Origin: Gammaproteobacteria bacterium
GTDB taxonomy: Bacteria > Pseudomonadota > Gammaproteobacteria > Ga0077536
Reading direction: 5' to 3'
Assembly: GCA_024234975.1 (NCBI GenBank)
Contig: JACKNH010000038.1
Span: 1 to 29,467 of the forward strand
Length of the DNA: 29,467 nt
Shown here: positions 1-7,319 of the stretch, one piece after another
Numbering within the stretch: position 1 is the first letter of the stretch
Layout of the letters: every line of letters begins with the position of its first letter
Translations under genes and position numbers: made by a program
Notes under the pieces: generated by a model
The model's input: the letters and a program-made list of their open reading frames with translations, nothing else
The model's database searches: none
Told to the model about the DNA's origin: nothing

Positions 1-398
1 GCTTCGTCATCGCCGATATTCCGGGGATCATTGAAGGCGCCGCGGAGGGCGTGGGGCTGGGCCTGCAGTTTCTGCGTCACATCAAACGTACGCGCCTGCT
101 GTTGCACCTGGTTGACGCCACCGCCGAAGACCCGGCCGAAGATATCCGGACGATCGAACATGAGCTGGAGCAATACGATGCCGAATTGCTCGAGAAGCCA
201 CGCTGGCTGGTATTGAACAAGTGCGATGCGATCGGTGAGGAGCAAGCAGCGGCCTTGCGTGATCACCTGCGCGAAGAACTTGATTGGAACGGCCCGTTCT
301 ATGTCGCTTCCGGTCTGGCGGGCATGGGCTGCCGCCAGATGATGTTCGATATTCAACGGCAAATCAGTGAGCGTAACGACGATGACGATAGCGAGTGA
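1..398 (+). CDS. obgE: GTPase ObgE/CgtA, C-terminal part (gene runs off the left edge)
   Basis: This is the 3' end of the Obg-family GTPase, a ribosome-associated (50S) assembly and stress GTPase. The reading frame is open from base 3. It begins in the G3 motif (DIPGIIEGA, where the family has DxPG) and continues through the helical region of the G domain (GLGLQFLRHIKRT). The G4 base-specificity motif NKCD follows, and then the G5-like segment YVASGLAG. The protein ends in an acidic tail (NDDDDSE), as is common for Obg proteins of this group. The N-terminal glycine-rich Obg fold, the P-loop and switch I lie outside the window. The last 17 bases overlap the probable start of proB, which suggests translational coupling. 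Identification is secure from the G-motifs and the obgE-proB neighbourhood known in gammaproteobacteria. Confidence 0.95.
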   Translation, partial: FVIADIPGIIEGAAEGVGLGLQFLRHIKRTRLLLHLVDATAEDPAEDIRTIEHELEQYDAELLEKPRWLVLNKCDAIGEEQAAALRDHLREELDWNGPFYVASGLAGMGCRQMMFDIQRQISERNDDDDSE

Positions 399-1548
399 AG
401 CCCAGGACGTACGCCAACGTCTGCGTCGGGGCGGTCGCTGGGTCGTAAAAATTGGCAGTGCCCTGACGACCAGTGACGGGCGCGGCGTCAACAGCGCCGC
501 GATCGAGGCGTGGGCCGACCAGTTCGTCGCCCTCCGTGCGTTCAATATCGATACCACCATCGTGACTTCCGGCGCCGTCGCCGAAGGCGTGGCGCGGCTG
601 AACTGGCCGGGTCGGCCGCACCTGTTGCACGAGTTGCAGGCCGCGGCGGCGGTCGGGCAGATGGGGCTGGTCCGAACCTACGAGCTGGCCTTCCAGCGCC
701 ACGCCATCGCCACCGCGCAAATTCTGCTCACGCACGACGATCTCGCCAGTCGCGAACGCTATCTCAACGCGCGCGCGGCATTGCTGACGCTGCTGGAAAT
801 GGGTGTGTTTCCGGTCATCAACGAGAACGACACGGTCGCAACCGATGAGATCAAATTCGGCGACAACGACACGCTGGCGGGATTGGTCAGCAATCTGCTG
901 GAAGCCGACCTGCTGTTGATCCTGACCGATCAGGACGGACTGTTCGATGCCGACCCGCGCCACAACCCCGAAGCACGGCTGATCCATGAAGCCCACGCAG
1001 GCGATGCTGCCCTGATGGACATGGCGGGCGAGGGCGGTTTACTTGGCCGTGGCGGCATGATTACGAAAGTCCGGGCGGCGGCTTTGGCGGCGCGTTCCGG
1101 GACGCCCACGATCATTGCTTCAGGACGCGATGCGTCAGTCATTACACGGTTGGCCGAGGGTGTTCGCGAGGGGACGCTGTTATTGCCCACCAGCGGCAAG
1201 CTGGCGGCGCGTAAACAATGGCTGGCGGGAATCTCGCGTACGCAAGGGCGGTTGTTGCTGGACGACGGTGCGGTCAAGGTCATCATCGAGCAGGGCCGCA
1301 GCCTGTTGCCGGTTGGCGTGCGTCAGGTGGTCGGGCAGTTTCCGCGTGGCAGCCTGGTCAGCTGTTGCGATTTGAATGGTCACGAAGTTGCGCGTGGCCT
1401 GGTGAACTATGGCTCGGACGACGTGCGCAAAATCGCCGGCCAGCCGAGCGCACGGATAGAGGAGCTCCTGGGTTATGCCCAGGAGCCGGAACTGATTCAT
1501 CGGAACAATATGGTGCTGGTACATTCGCCAGTTCCTGCAGGCAGGTAA
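382..1548 (+). CDS. proB: Glutamate 5-kinase
   Basis: ATP-dependent phosphorylation of L-glutamate to glutamyl-5-phosphate, the first committed step of proline synthesis in the cytoplasm. The N-terminal amino-acid-kinase fold shows VVKIGSALT (phosphate-binding loop), TSGAVAEG and the substrate segment NENDTVATDEIKFGDNDTLAG. The metal/ATP region GRGGMITKVRAA follows. The last ~110 residues form a PUA domain (LLDDGAVKVIIEQGRSLLPVGVRQV), giving the two-domain layout of the long ProB type. I chose ATG 382, which gives 388 aa. A GTG at 367 in the same frame is the alternative, and neither has a strong ribosome site. Both overlap the obgE end. proA is not adjacent. Confidence 0.95.
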   Translation: MTIASEAQDVRQRLRRGGRWVVKIGSALTTSDGRGVNSAAIEAWADQFVALRAFNIDTTIVTSGAVAEGVARLNWPGRPHLLHELQAAAAVGQMGLVRTYELAFQRHAIATAQILLTHDDLASRERYLNARAALLTLLEMGVFPVINENDTVATDEIKFGDNDTLAGLVSNLLEADLLLILTDQDGLFDADPRHNPEARLIHEAHAGDAALMDMAGEGGLLGRGGMITKVRAAALAARSGTPTIIASGRDASVITRLAEGVREGTLLLPTSGKLAARKQWLAGISRTQGRLLLDDGAVKVIIEQGRSLLPVGVRQVVGQFPRGSLVSCCDLNGHEVARGLVNYGSDDVRKIAGQPSARIEELLGYAQEPELIHRNNMVLVHSPVPAGR

Positions 1549-1571
1549 CCGGCGCGATGTGGCAGTCTCGA

Positions 1572-1835
1572 TCAGGCGAGATTCTTCACCCGGGTGTTCA
1601 GGCGCGACTTGTAACGGCTGGCGGCATTGCTGTGAATGATGTTGCGCCCGGCCATTCGGTCGATGACCGGTACGGCAGCCGTATAGGCGGCCTGGGCAGC
1701 GGACTTATCACCAGCGCGCAGGGCGCGGACAACTTTACGGATATGGGAACGCAATTCAGAGCGCTGGCTGACATTCAGCTGACGGCGTTTTTCCGCCTGA
1801 CGTGCGCGTTTGCGTGCTTGCTTGGTATTGGCCAA
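1572..1835 (-). CDS. rpsT: 30S ribosomal protein S20, UUG start
   Basis: Small-subunit protein S20, which binds 16S rRNA early in 30S assembly. The product starts ANTKQARKRARQ after the initiator. It is rich in Arg/Lys and helical throughout, and it ends SRLNTRVKNLA. Starting at the TTG at 1835 gives 87 aa, the usual S20 length, whereas the longer open frame upstream has no family resemblance. A GGAG ribosome site lies about nine bases upstream of this TTG. Escherichia coli rpsT is also known to start with UUG, a feature tied to its autoregulation, so the rare start is probably functional here. The gene is convergent with proB and divergent from murJ. Confidence 0.95.
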   Translation of the reverse strand: MANTKQARKRARQAEKRRQLNVSQRSELRSHIRKVVRALRAGDKSAAQAAYTAAVPVIDRMAGRNIIHSNAASRYKSRLNTRVKNLA

Positions 1836-1919
1836 AACGGATGCTCCGAAGGTGCTAAAAAGGCGCAGCAATATGCGACGATATCGTCCGTTTGTCAATC
1901 TTGAGAAGGTATCCGGGCT

Positions 1920-3461
1920 GTGAGTCTGCTCCGGTCGACCGCCACCGTCAGCCAGATGACCTTGCTGTCCCGGGTTCTGGGGCTGGTCCGGGACATCATC
2001 ATCGCCACCGTATTCGGCGCGTCCATGGCCGCGGACGCATTCGTGGTAGCCTTCCGCATTCCCAACCTGTTCCGCCGCCTGTTCGCCGAAGGCGCTTTCT
2101 CGCAGGCATTCGTCCCGGTACTGGCGGAATATCGCGAACAGCGTAGCCAGGCGGAGATGCAGGGCCTGGTCGCGGCGACCGCCGGCGTCCTGGGCGTGGC
2201 GCTGACGGCGTTCACCGTGATCGGGGTACTGGCGTCACCTTTGTTCATCTACCTGTTTGCACCGGGATTCGCCAAGGAGCCGGGCAAGCTGGAACTGGCC
2301 AGTGAACTACTGCAGATCACGTTTCCCTACCTGGCGTTTATTTCGCTGACGGCATTCGCCGGCGGCGTACTCAATACCTTCCGCAAGTTCGCCGTGCCGG
2401 CGTTTACGCCGGTGTTGTTGAATGTCTGCATGATTGGGGCGGCCGTATTGCTCGCGCCGCATTTCTCCCAACCGATTGTCGCCCTGGCCCTGGGCGTCTT
2501 CCTGGGCGGACTGGCCCAGTTGCTGTTCCAGTTTCCGTTTCTGCGCAAATTGAACATGCTGGTCTTGCCTGTGTTCAAGCCCGCACATGAGGGCGTGCGT
2601 CGTGTGCTGAAGCTGATGGGGCCGGCGCTGTTCGGCGTTTCGGTCGCACAACTCAACCTGTTGTTTGATACGTTGCTGGCATCGTTTCTCGCCACCGGCA
2701 GCGTAACGTGGTTGTACTACTCTGACCGGCTGCTCGAGTTTCCGCTGGGCGTGTTTGGCATCGCGTTGGGCACTGTCATCCTGCCGACGCTGTCAGGGCA
2801 CCATACCAATGGCCGCGGTGACGCTTTCGCGCATACGCTGGATTGGGGGCTGCGCTGGATGCTGGTCATTGGCGCGCCAGCCACGCTCGGCTTGATATTG
2901 CTTGCCCAACCGATACTCAGCACCGCGTTTCAGTATCAGGCCATGACAGACTTTGACGTCATCATGTCGGCACGCAGTCTGCAGGCGTACAGCGTGGGTT
3001 TGCTCGGTTTCATCGCGATAAAGGTGCTCGCGCCGGGCTACTATTCGCGGCAGGACACCCGCAGCCCGGTGCGCATCGGCATCATTGCACTGCTGTCCAA
3101 CATGGTGTTCAACGTGATGCTGATTTTCCCGTTGCAACATGCCGGGCTTGCGCTGGCGACATCCATGTCCGCGTTCGTCAATGCGGGCTTGCTCTTCCGC
3201 GGGCTGTACGTTGCCGGCATCTACCGGCCGACTGCGGGCTGGTCCGCCCTGATAGTCAGGATTGTGGCAGCGAGTGTGGTGATGTCGGGGGTACTTCTGT
3301 GGGGCGTACCGTCACTTGGCTACTGGAGCGATGCCACGGTATTCCAGCGGGTCGGACAGCTGGCGTTGTGGGTCGTCGCCGGTGCCGGCAGCTACGGCGC
3401 AACACTGGTGATCACCGGCCTGAGGCCCCGCCATTTGGCTGGCCCCCGCGGCTCGCTATAA
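1920..3461 (+). CDS. murJ: Lipid II flippase MurJ (MviN)
   Basis: Integral inner-membrane flippase that moves lipid II to the periplasmic face for peptidoglycan synthesis. It belongs to the MOP superfamily. The 513-aa product has the characteristic N-terminus: SQMTLLSRVLGLVRD, then FGASMAADAFVVAFRIPNLFRRLFAEGAFSQAFVPVLAEY. This contains the RIPN and EGAFS stretches conserved in MurJ, including the arginines lining the cavity. Around fourteen hydrophobic segments follow. Translation is taken from GTG 1920, with GAGAAGG about ten bases upstream. The 3' end carries a promoter for ribF. The gene sits between rpsT and ribF, as in Pseudomonas. Confidence 0.95.
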   Translation: MSLLRSTATVSQMTLLSRVLGLVRDIIIATVFGASMAADAFVVAFRIPNLFRRLFAEGAFSQAFVPVLAEYREQRSQAEMQGLVAATAGVLGVALTAFTVIGVLASPLFIYLFAPGFAKEPGKLELASELLQITFPYLAFISLTAFAGGVLNTFRKFAVPAFTPVLLNVCMIGAAVLLAPHFSQPIVALALGVFLGGLAQLLFQFPFLRKLNMLVLPVFKPAHEGVRRVLKLMGPALFGVSVAQLNLLFDTLLASFLATGSVTWLYYSDRLLEFPLGVFGIALGTVILPTLSGHHTNGRGDAFAHTLDWGLRWMLVIGAPATLGLILLAQPILSTAFQYQAMTDFDVIMSARSLQAYSVGLLGFIAIKVLAPGYYSRQDTRSPVRIGIIALLSNMVFNVMLIFPLQHAGLALATSMSAFVNAGLLFRGLYVAGIYRPTAGWSALIVRIVAASVVMSGVLLWGVPSLGYWSDATVFQRVGQLALWVVAGAGSYGATLVITGLRPRHLAGPRGSL

Positions 3462-3462
3462 T
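3435..3462 (+). promoter_or_regulatory. Sigma-70-type promoter for ribF-lspA
   Basis: A perfect -10 hexamer TATAAT at 3457-3462 is preceded, with 16 bases between them, by TTGGCT at 3435-3440 (consensus TTGACA). Both lie in the last codons and stop of murJ. The predicted transcription start is about 3468-3470, only a few bases before the ribF ATG at 3472. Confidence 0.6.
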
Positions 3463-3471
3463 CGCCCGCCT

Positions 3472-4422
3472 ATGGAATTGATCAGGGGCCGTCAAAATAT
3501 CCATGCCGTGCATCGTGGCTGCGTCGCGACCATCGGCAATTTCGATGGCGTACATCGTGGCCACCAGCGCATCATCGCCCAGTTGGCGGAGGCCGCCTCG
3601 CGGCATCAGGTCCCGTCCACGGTCATCGTGTTCGAACCGCAGACAGCGGAATTCTTCCGTCCGGCGGAACCACCGGCGCGCATTTCACTGTTGCGCGACA
3701 AGTACCGCCTGCTGGCTGCGGCCGGTGTAGAGCGTGTGGTCGTGCTGAACTTCAACGCGTCGCTCGCGAGTCTGCCCGCCGAGGAATTCGTCGCAGAAAT
3801 TCTGGTGCAACGGCTTGGTGTGCGGGAATTGGTGATCGGCGACGATTTCCGGTTCGGTCGCGGCCGCAGCGGCGATTTCGCCTTGTTGGAAGCAATGGCC
3901 GGCGCTTCGGGGTATGTCGTGCAACGTGCCGAGCCAGTGAATATCGATGGTGAGCGCGTCTCCAGTACCCGGATACGCACATTGCTGGATGCCGGTGAAT
4001 TTGCCGCGGCGGCCAGAATGTTGGGACGGAAATACCGCATTGGTGGGCGTATTGTCGCGGGTAAGGCCAACGGCCGGACCATCGGGTTTCCGACTATCAA
4101 CATCCCGCTGCGCCGTCGGCGATCACCGCTGCACGGCATATTCGCCGCCCGCGTTCACGGGCTGGCGACAGCGCCCGTCAATGGCGCCGCCTATATCGGT
4201 ACACGCGCGGTCATCAACGAAAGTACCGTGGTACTGGAGGTCAATCTGTTCGATTTTTCGCGCGACTGCTATGGCGAACGGGTGGAAGTGGAATTCGTCG
4301 AGAAGATCCGCGATGAACTGCCGTTTGCCGATTTTGAGTCTTTGCGGCGGCAGATCGCCGAGGACGTGGCAGCCGCGCGGCAGTCGCTAACAGCTGCAGA
4401 TGGATATGAAATCAATGCGTAG
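3472..4422 (+). CDS. ribF: Bifunctional riboflavin kinase / FAD synthetase
   Basis: Converts riboflavin to FMN and then to FAD in the cytoplasm. The N-terminal adenylyltransferase domain carries IGNFDGVHRGHQ (the nucleotidyl-transferase HxGH-like site), GDDFRFGRGRSGD and SSTRIR. The C-terminal riboflavin kinase domain, from about residue 185, has GKANGRTIGFPTINI, GTRAVIN and a distal VEVEFVEKIRDE. At 316 aa it matches the normal family length. No Shine-Dalgarno sequence precedes ATG 3472, and a TATAAT box ends ten bases upstream, so the message may be leaderless or nearly so. Its 3' end overlaps lspA. The usual neighbour ileS is missing. Confidence 0.95.
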   Translation: MELIRGRQNIHAVHRGCVATIGNFDGVHRGHQRIIAQLAEAASRHQVPSTVIVFEPQTAEFFRPAEPPARISLLRDKYRLLAAAGVERVVVLNFNASLASLPAEEFVAEILVQRLGVRELVIGDDFRFGRGRSGDFALLEAMAGASGYVVQRAEPVNIDGERVSSTRIRTLLDAGEFAAAARMLGRKYRIGGRIVAGKANGRTIGFPTINIPLRRRRSPLHGIFAARVHGLATAPVNGAAYIGTRAVINESTVVLEVNLFDFSRDCYGERVEVEFVEKIRDELPFADFESLRRQIAEDVAAARQSLTAADGYEINA

Positions 4423-4891
4423 ATCTTTCGTGATCTGGCTGGTACTGGCCGCGCTGCTGTTGGGCCTCGACCAGTGGACCAAAAATATCGCCAGTGTGTC
4501 ACTGGATTACAATTCACCGGTCGCCGTGCTGCCGTTTTTCAATCTGACGCTGCTGCATAACACAGGTGCCGCTTTCAGCTTTCTCAATAATGCCGGTGGC
4601 TGGCAAAGGTGGCTTTTCGCTGGCCTGGCGATTGTGGTCAGTACCATTCTCGTCAGCTGGTTGTATCGCCTGCCGTCGCGGGATCGGTTGCTGGGCGTGT
4701 CACTGTCACTGCTGCTGGCCGGTGCCCTGGGAAATCTGTGGGACCGGCTGACCCTGGGCTACGTCGTGGATTTCATTGAGCTGTACTACGGCAGCTACCA
4801 TTTCCCGGCGTTCAATGTCGCGGATTCGGCCATTACCGTTGGTGCGATTCTGCTGATTCTTGACACCTTGCGCGGTAAAGCCGCCACCTGA
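4400..4891 (+). CDS. lspA: Lipoprotein signal peptidase (signal peptidase II)
   Basis: Inner-membrane aspartyl protease that removes signal peptides from diacylglyceryl-modified prolipoproteins. The 163-aa product has four membrane segments. It carries the conserved blocks LGLDQWTKN, LLHNTGAAFSFL, GNLWDRLTLGYVVDFI and FNVADSAITVG, the last two supplying the catalytic Asp pair. Length is normal. The start at ATG 4400 lies inside ribF, giving a 23-base overlap. In-frame ATGs at 4406 and 4415 are possible alternatives because no clear ribosome site is present. The overlap with ribF implies translational coupling. Confidence 0.95.
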   Translation: MDMKSMRRSFVIWLVLAALLLGLDQWTKNIASVSLDYNSPVAVLPFFNLTLLHNTGAAFSFLNNAGGWQRWLFAGLAIVVSTILVSWLYRLPSRDRLLGVSLSLLLAGALGNLWDRLTLGYVVDFIELYYGSYHFPAFNVADSAITVGAILLILDTLRGKAAT

Positions 4892-4958
4892 GGATGGCAT
4901 CTGAGCGGCGATCGAATCACAATACGCAACCAGACCAACTATTTCCGGATGTAAGCGA

Positions 4959-5927
4959 GTGGATATCAAATTAGCCAACCCACGAGGTTTCTGCGCTGGC
5001 GTTGATCGCGCCATCGGCATCGTTGAACGTGCCCTGGAGCTGTTTGGCGCGCCAGTCTATGTGCGTCACGAGGTCGTGCATAACCGTTATGTGGTGCAGG
5101 GGCTGCGCGATAAAGGCGCAATTTTCGTCGACGAGCTGGACGAAGTACCCGACGATGCCACGGTCATCTTCAGTGCCCACGGTGTCGCCAAATCGGTGCG
5201 CGAGGAAGCCACGCGACGCGGTTTGCGCGTATTCGACGCGATCTGTCCGCTCGTGACCAAGGTCCACATGGAAGTCGGTCATTACCAGTCTGAAGGGCGC
5301 GAATGCATCTTGATCGGCCACGCCGGTCATCCCGAAGTGGAAGGGACGCTGGGCCAGTACCATGCGCCGGATGGCCGCGGTGGTATGTACCTCGTGGAGT
5401 CCGTGGATGATGTCCTCAACCTCGAGGTGAAGAATCCGGAATTCCTTGCATTTGTTACGCAGACAACGTTGTCCATGGACGACACCGCAGTCGTAATCGA
5501 CGCGTTACGCCAGCGGTTTCCACGTATCGCGGGTCCAAAAAAGGAAGATATCTGTTACGCAACCCAGAATCGCCAGGATGCGGTCAAGCGCTTGCTGGAG
5601 GAATGTGACCTGATCCTGGTGGTGGGCTCGCAGACCAGTTCGAATTCGACCCGGTTGAAGGAAATTGCCGAAAAGAAGGGCGTGCCGGCTTATCTGATAG
5701 ACAGTGCAGCGGAAATCCAGCAATCGTGGCTGGATGGTCGCACCTGTATCGGATTGACTGCCGGTGCGTCGGCTCCGGAAATCCTGGTGTCTCAGGTGGT
5801 GGAGAGACTGCAGCAGTGGGGCGGTCGCACTGTGACGGAAATTCCAGGGCGCCGGGAACAGGTCGTGTTCAGTCTGCCACGCGAGCTGGTCAAGCCCAGG
5901 GACGAAAGTCCGGCACAGGTTGGCTGA
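4959..5927 (+). CDS. ispH: 4-hydroxy-3-methylbut-2-enyl diphosphate reductase
   Basis: Last enzyme of the MEP isoprenoid pathway. It reduces HMBPP to IPP and DMAPP using a 4Fe-4S cluster. The three cluster cysteines are in PRGFCAGVDRA (about residue 12), FDAICPLVTKVH (about 96) and EDICYATQNRQ (about 197). The substrate residues HEVVHN and GHAGHPEVEGT are present, as is the QTTLS segment. At 322 aa the length is typical. The start is GTG 4959, the first codon before the conserved DIKLANPRGFC. The spacing of 67 bases after lspA leaves no room for fkpB, which often sits here. Transcription probably ends at the hairpin at 5977-6007. Confidence 0.96.
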   Translation: MDIKLANPRGFCAGVDRAIGIVERALELFGAPVYVRHEVVHNRYVVQGLRDKGAIFVDELDEVPDDATVIFSAHGVAKSVREEATRRGLRVFDAICPLVTKVHMEVGHYQSEGRECILIGHAGHPEVEGTLGQYHAPDGRGGMYLVESVDDVLNLEVKNPEFLAFVTQTTLSMDDTAVVIDALRQRFPRIAGPKKEDICYATQNRQDAVKRLLEECDLILVVGSQTSSNSTRLKEIAEKKGVPAYLIDSAAEIQQSWLDGRTCIGLTAGASAPEILVSQVVERLQQWGGRTVTEIPGRREQVVFSLPRELVKPRDESPAQVG

Positions 5928-5976
5928 ATACCCGTTGCAGCGGTTGCGCTGAAACCTCGCAACCACAGTTTGAAAA

Positions 5977-6007
5977 CGAAAACGCCGCCCTCTGGGCGGC
6001 GTTTTCG
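5977..6007. terminator. Bidirectional rho-independent terminator between ispH and the pilin operon
   Basis: A perfect 14-bp inverted repeat (CGAAAACGCCGCCC, loop TCT, then its complement). A-rich and T-rich ends flank the G+C core, so it can act on both strands. It separates ispH (plus) from the DUF4124 gene ending the pilin operon (minus). Confidence 0.85.
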
Positions 6008-6047
6008 TGATGTCAGCAGGGAATATCACCCCTGCCAAAAAGGTCAC

Positions 6048-6509
6048 CTATTTGCAGTTTTCAGTAACGACCTTCTGCATGCGTTCAATGTTTGCCGCGC
6101 GTTGCTCCTCGCCCACCTTTTCGCGAACGCCCTGGTTGTTCGTTTCGTAGATGCGAATCGCCGATTCCAGCTGCGCCAGATTTGCCCGCGCGCGCTTGCA
6201 ATTGTCCGCACGGATTCGGGCTTTTTCCTGCGCAACGGCTGCCTGCTGCGCCGACTCCTGCTGTTCCTGAACCTGGGCGCGCTCCGCTTCAAGCAGTGCC
6301 TGCTGACGGGCGATCGTGGCGGCATCCTGCTTGCCCGTCCGTACTGTCACCTGCTCGGACCGTACGCCCGGCGGCGGCCGTTCGGAAAAGCTTACGGTGC
6401 CGTCAGGTGCAACCCACTTGTAGATTTCCGCTTCGGCCGGTGCGACAAGCGACGCTGCCAGCAACGTCGCTGTCACAAGACCGTACATAGCACGGCTACC
6501 AGCACGCAT
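6048..6509 (-). CDS. DUF4124 domain protein with coiled coil, last gene of pilin operon
   Basis: Exported protein of unknown function. An N-terminal signal sequence (hydrophobic GLVTATLLAASLVAP, Ala-rich cleavage region) precedes EIYKWVAPDGTVSFSERPPPG, the signature of DUF4124 (xYKWxDxxGxxxxSxxPP). The remainder is Gln/Ala/Glu-rich and predicted to be a coiled coil, with two cysteines (DNCKRA and a near-terminal ENCK). The start is uncertain. ATG 6509 overlaps the pilE 3' end, ATG 6488 would give a shorter leader, and ATG 6554 would overlap more. Position at the end of the pilus operon suggests co-expression, but a pilus role is only inference. Confidence 0.75.
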   Translation of the reverse strand: MRAGSRAMYGLVTATLLAASLVAPAEAEIYKWVAPDGTVSFSERPPPGVRSEQVTVRTGKQDAATIARQQALLEAERAQVQEQQESAQQAAVAQEKARIRADNCKRARANLAQLESAIRIYETNNQGVREKVGEEQRAANIERMQKVVTENCK

Positions 6510-6960
6510 CGACAGCGGCCTGTTGGGCGGGAACGTTGCTGCATGACGCGCCATTATTGACGCAGCGTATCCCGTTATGCGTCAGCGAAAGAATGCCACA
6601 AGTGGTGTCTTCTGCCTGGTTGCCACGCGGCGTGGCCGTCAAGGTGAATGTTGTGGACGACAGGTTGGTGGCGGCGATGTTGTAGGCCGCGTTGCCGTCC
6701 GCGGGCGCTTGATCGTTTGGCAGGGCCGTCCGCAACGTACCGGGGTCGGCTGCATCGTCATACCGACCGGTGGCAGTAAATTCGCGCTCCATGAACTGCG
6801 AGTTCTGGGCCAGTACGGTTTTGGCCGCGGTGCGGTTGGTGCGAATGCCATACTGGCGGAAGCTCGGGTACGCAATAGCGGCAAGAATGCCGACGATGAC
6901 CACGACGATCATCAGTTCGATCAAGGTAAAGCCTTGTTGATGGTGACGGCGGTGTGCCAT
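6496..6960 (-). CDS. pilE: Type IV pilin-like minor pilin PilE
   Basis: Type IV prepilin. After a short basic leader comes the prepilin-peptidase site G^FTLIELMIVVVIVGILAAIAYPSF, with Glu at +5 of the mature protein. The long hydrophobic helix follows. The C-terminal globular region has paired cysteines (DTTCGILSL, GIRCVNNG, GASCSNVP, and VDACW at the end), consistent with a disulphide-bounded D-region. At 154 aa it has the size of PilE minor pilins. A GGAGAG ribosome site lies five bases upstream of ATG 6960. Being distal to pilY1-pilY2 it matches P. aeruginosa PilE (a minor pilin) rather than the major pilin PilA. Confidence 0.88.
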   Translation of the reverse strand: MAHRRHHQQGFTLIELMIVVVIVGILAAIAYPSFRQYGIRTNRTAAKTVLAQNSQFMEREFTATGRYDDAADPGTLRTALPNDQAPADGNAAYNIAATNLSSTTFTLTATPRGNQAEDTTCGILSLTHNGIRCVNNGASCSNVPAQQAAVDACW

Positions 6961-6983
6961 GGATTCTCTCCGTTTTCGTGGCG

Positions 6984-7283
6984 CTATTGCGCGCGCTCCA
7001 CCCAGATTTCGATGATAACGCCGTTGCTGTGGGTATAGCTTACGGTCGTGCCGGGGGTCAACGAATTCGGCCCCACGGCGCTGGTGCCATTGGCACGGTG
7101 AACCACCAGGCCGGCGCTGTAAGGAAATGAGGTGTCGCCGATCACAATACGCCGGTCGTCAGGGTAAACCGCGGCGACGGTGTTTGTTTCGCGAAACGCC
7201 TCGTCGTCGTCGGCAGCAAGGGCAACAATGCTGCCGCTCAGCAGCCCGGTAATGACTGCTGCCTGGATGAGTCGTGTGTTCAT
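6984..7283 (-). CDS. pilY2: Small exported protein in the PilY2 position
   Basis: A 99-aa secreted protein with a clear signal sequence (NTRLIQAAVITGLLSGSIVALA) and then a compact beta-rich region (VAAVYPDDRRIVIGDTSFPYS). It lies between pilY1 and pilE exactly where P. aeruginosa has pilY2, a small gene required for normal pili. The pattern of a short strand, a D-R-x-I-V-I turn and a Y-x-H strand resembles what I recall of PilY2, but the assignment rests mostly on position. The start is ATG 7283, with AACGAGGAA just upstream. The frame extends further upstream to 7307, but without a ribosome site. Confidence 0.65.
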   Translation of the reverse strand: MNTRLIQAAVITGLLSGSIVALAADDDEAFRETNTVAAVYPDDRRIVIGDTSFPYSAGLVVHRANGTSAVGPNSLTPGTTVSYTHSNGVIIEIWVERAQ

Positions 7284-7319
7284 ATCTGATTCCTCGTTAT
7301 TCAACATGGCCCGGGTGGT

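Noticed and set aside
364..996. 210-codon minus-strand frame opposite proB
   Set aside because: Antisense shadow of a well-conserved enzyme gene.
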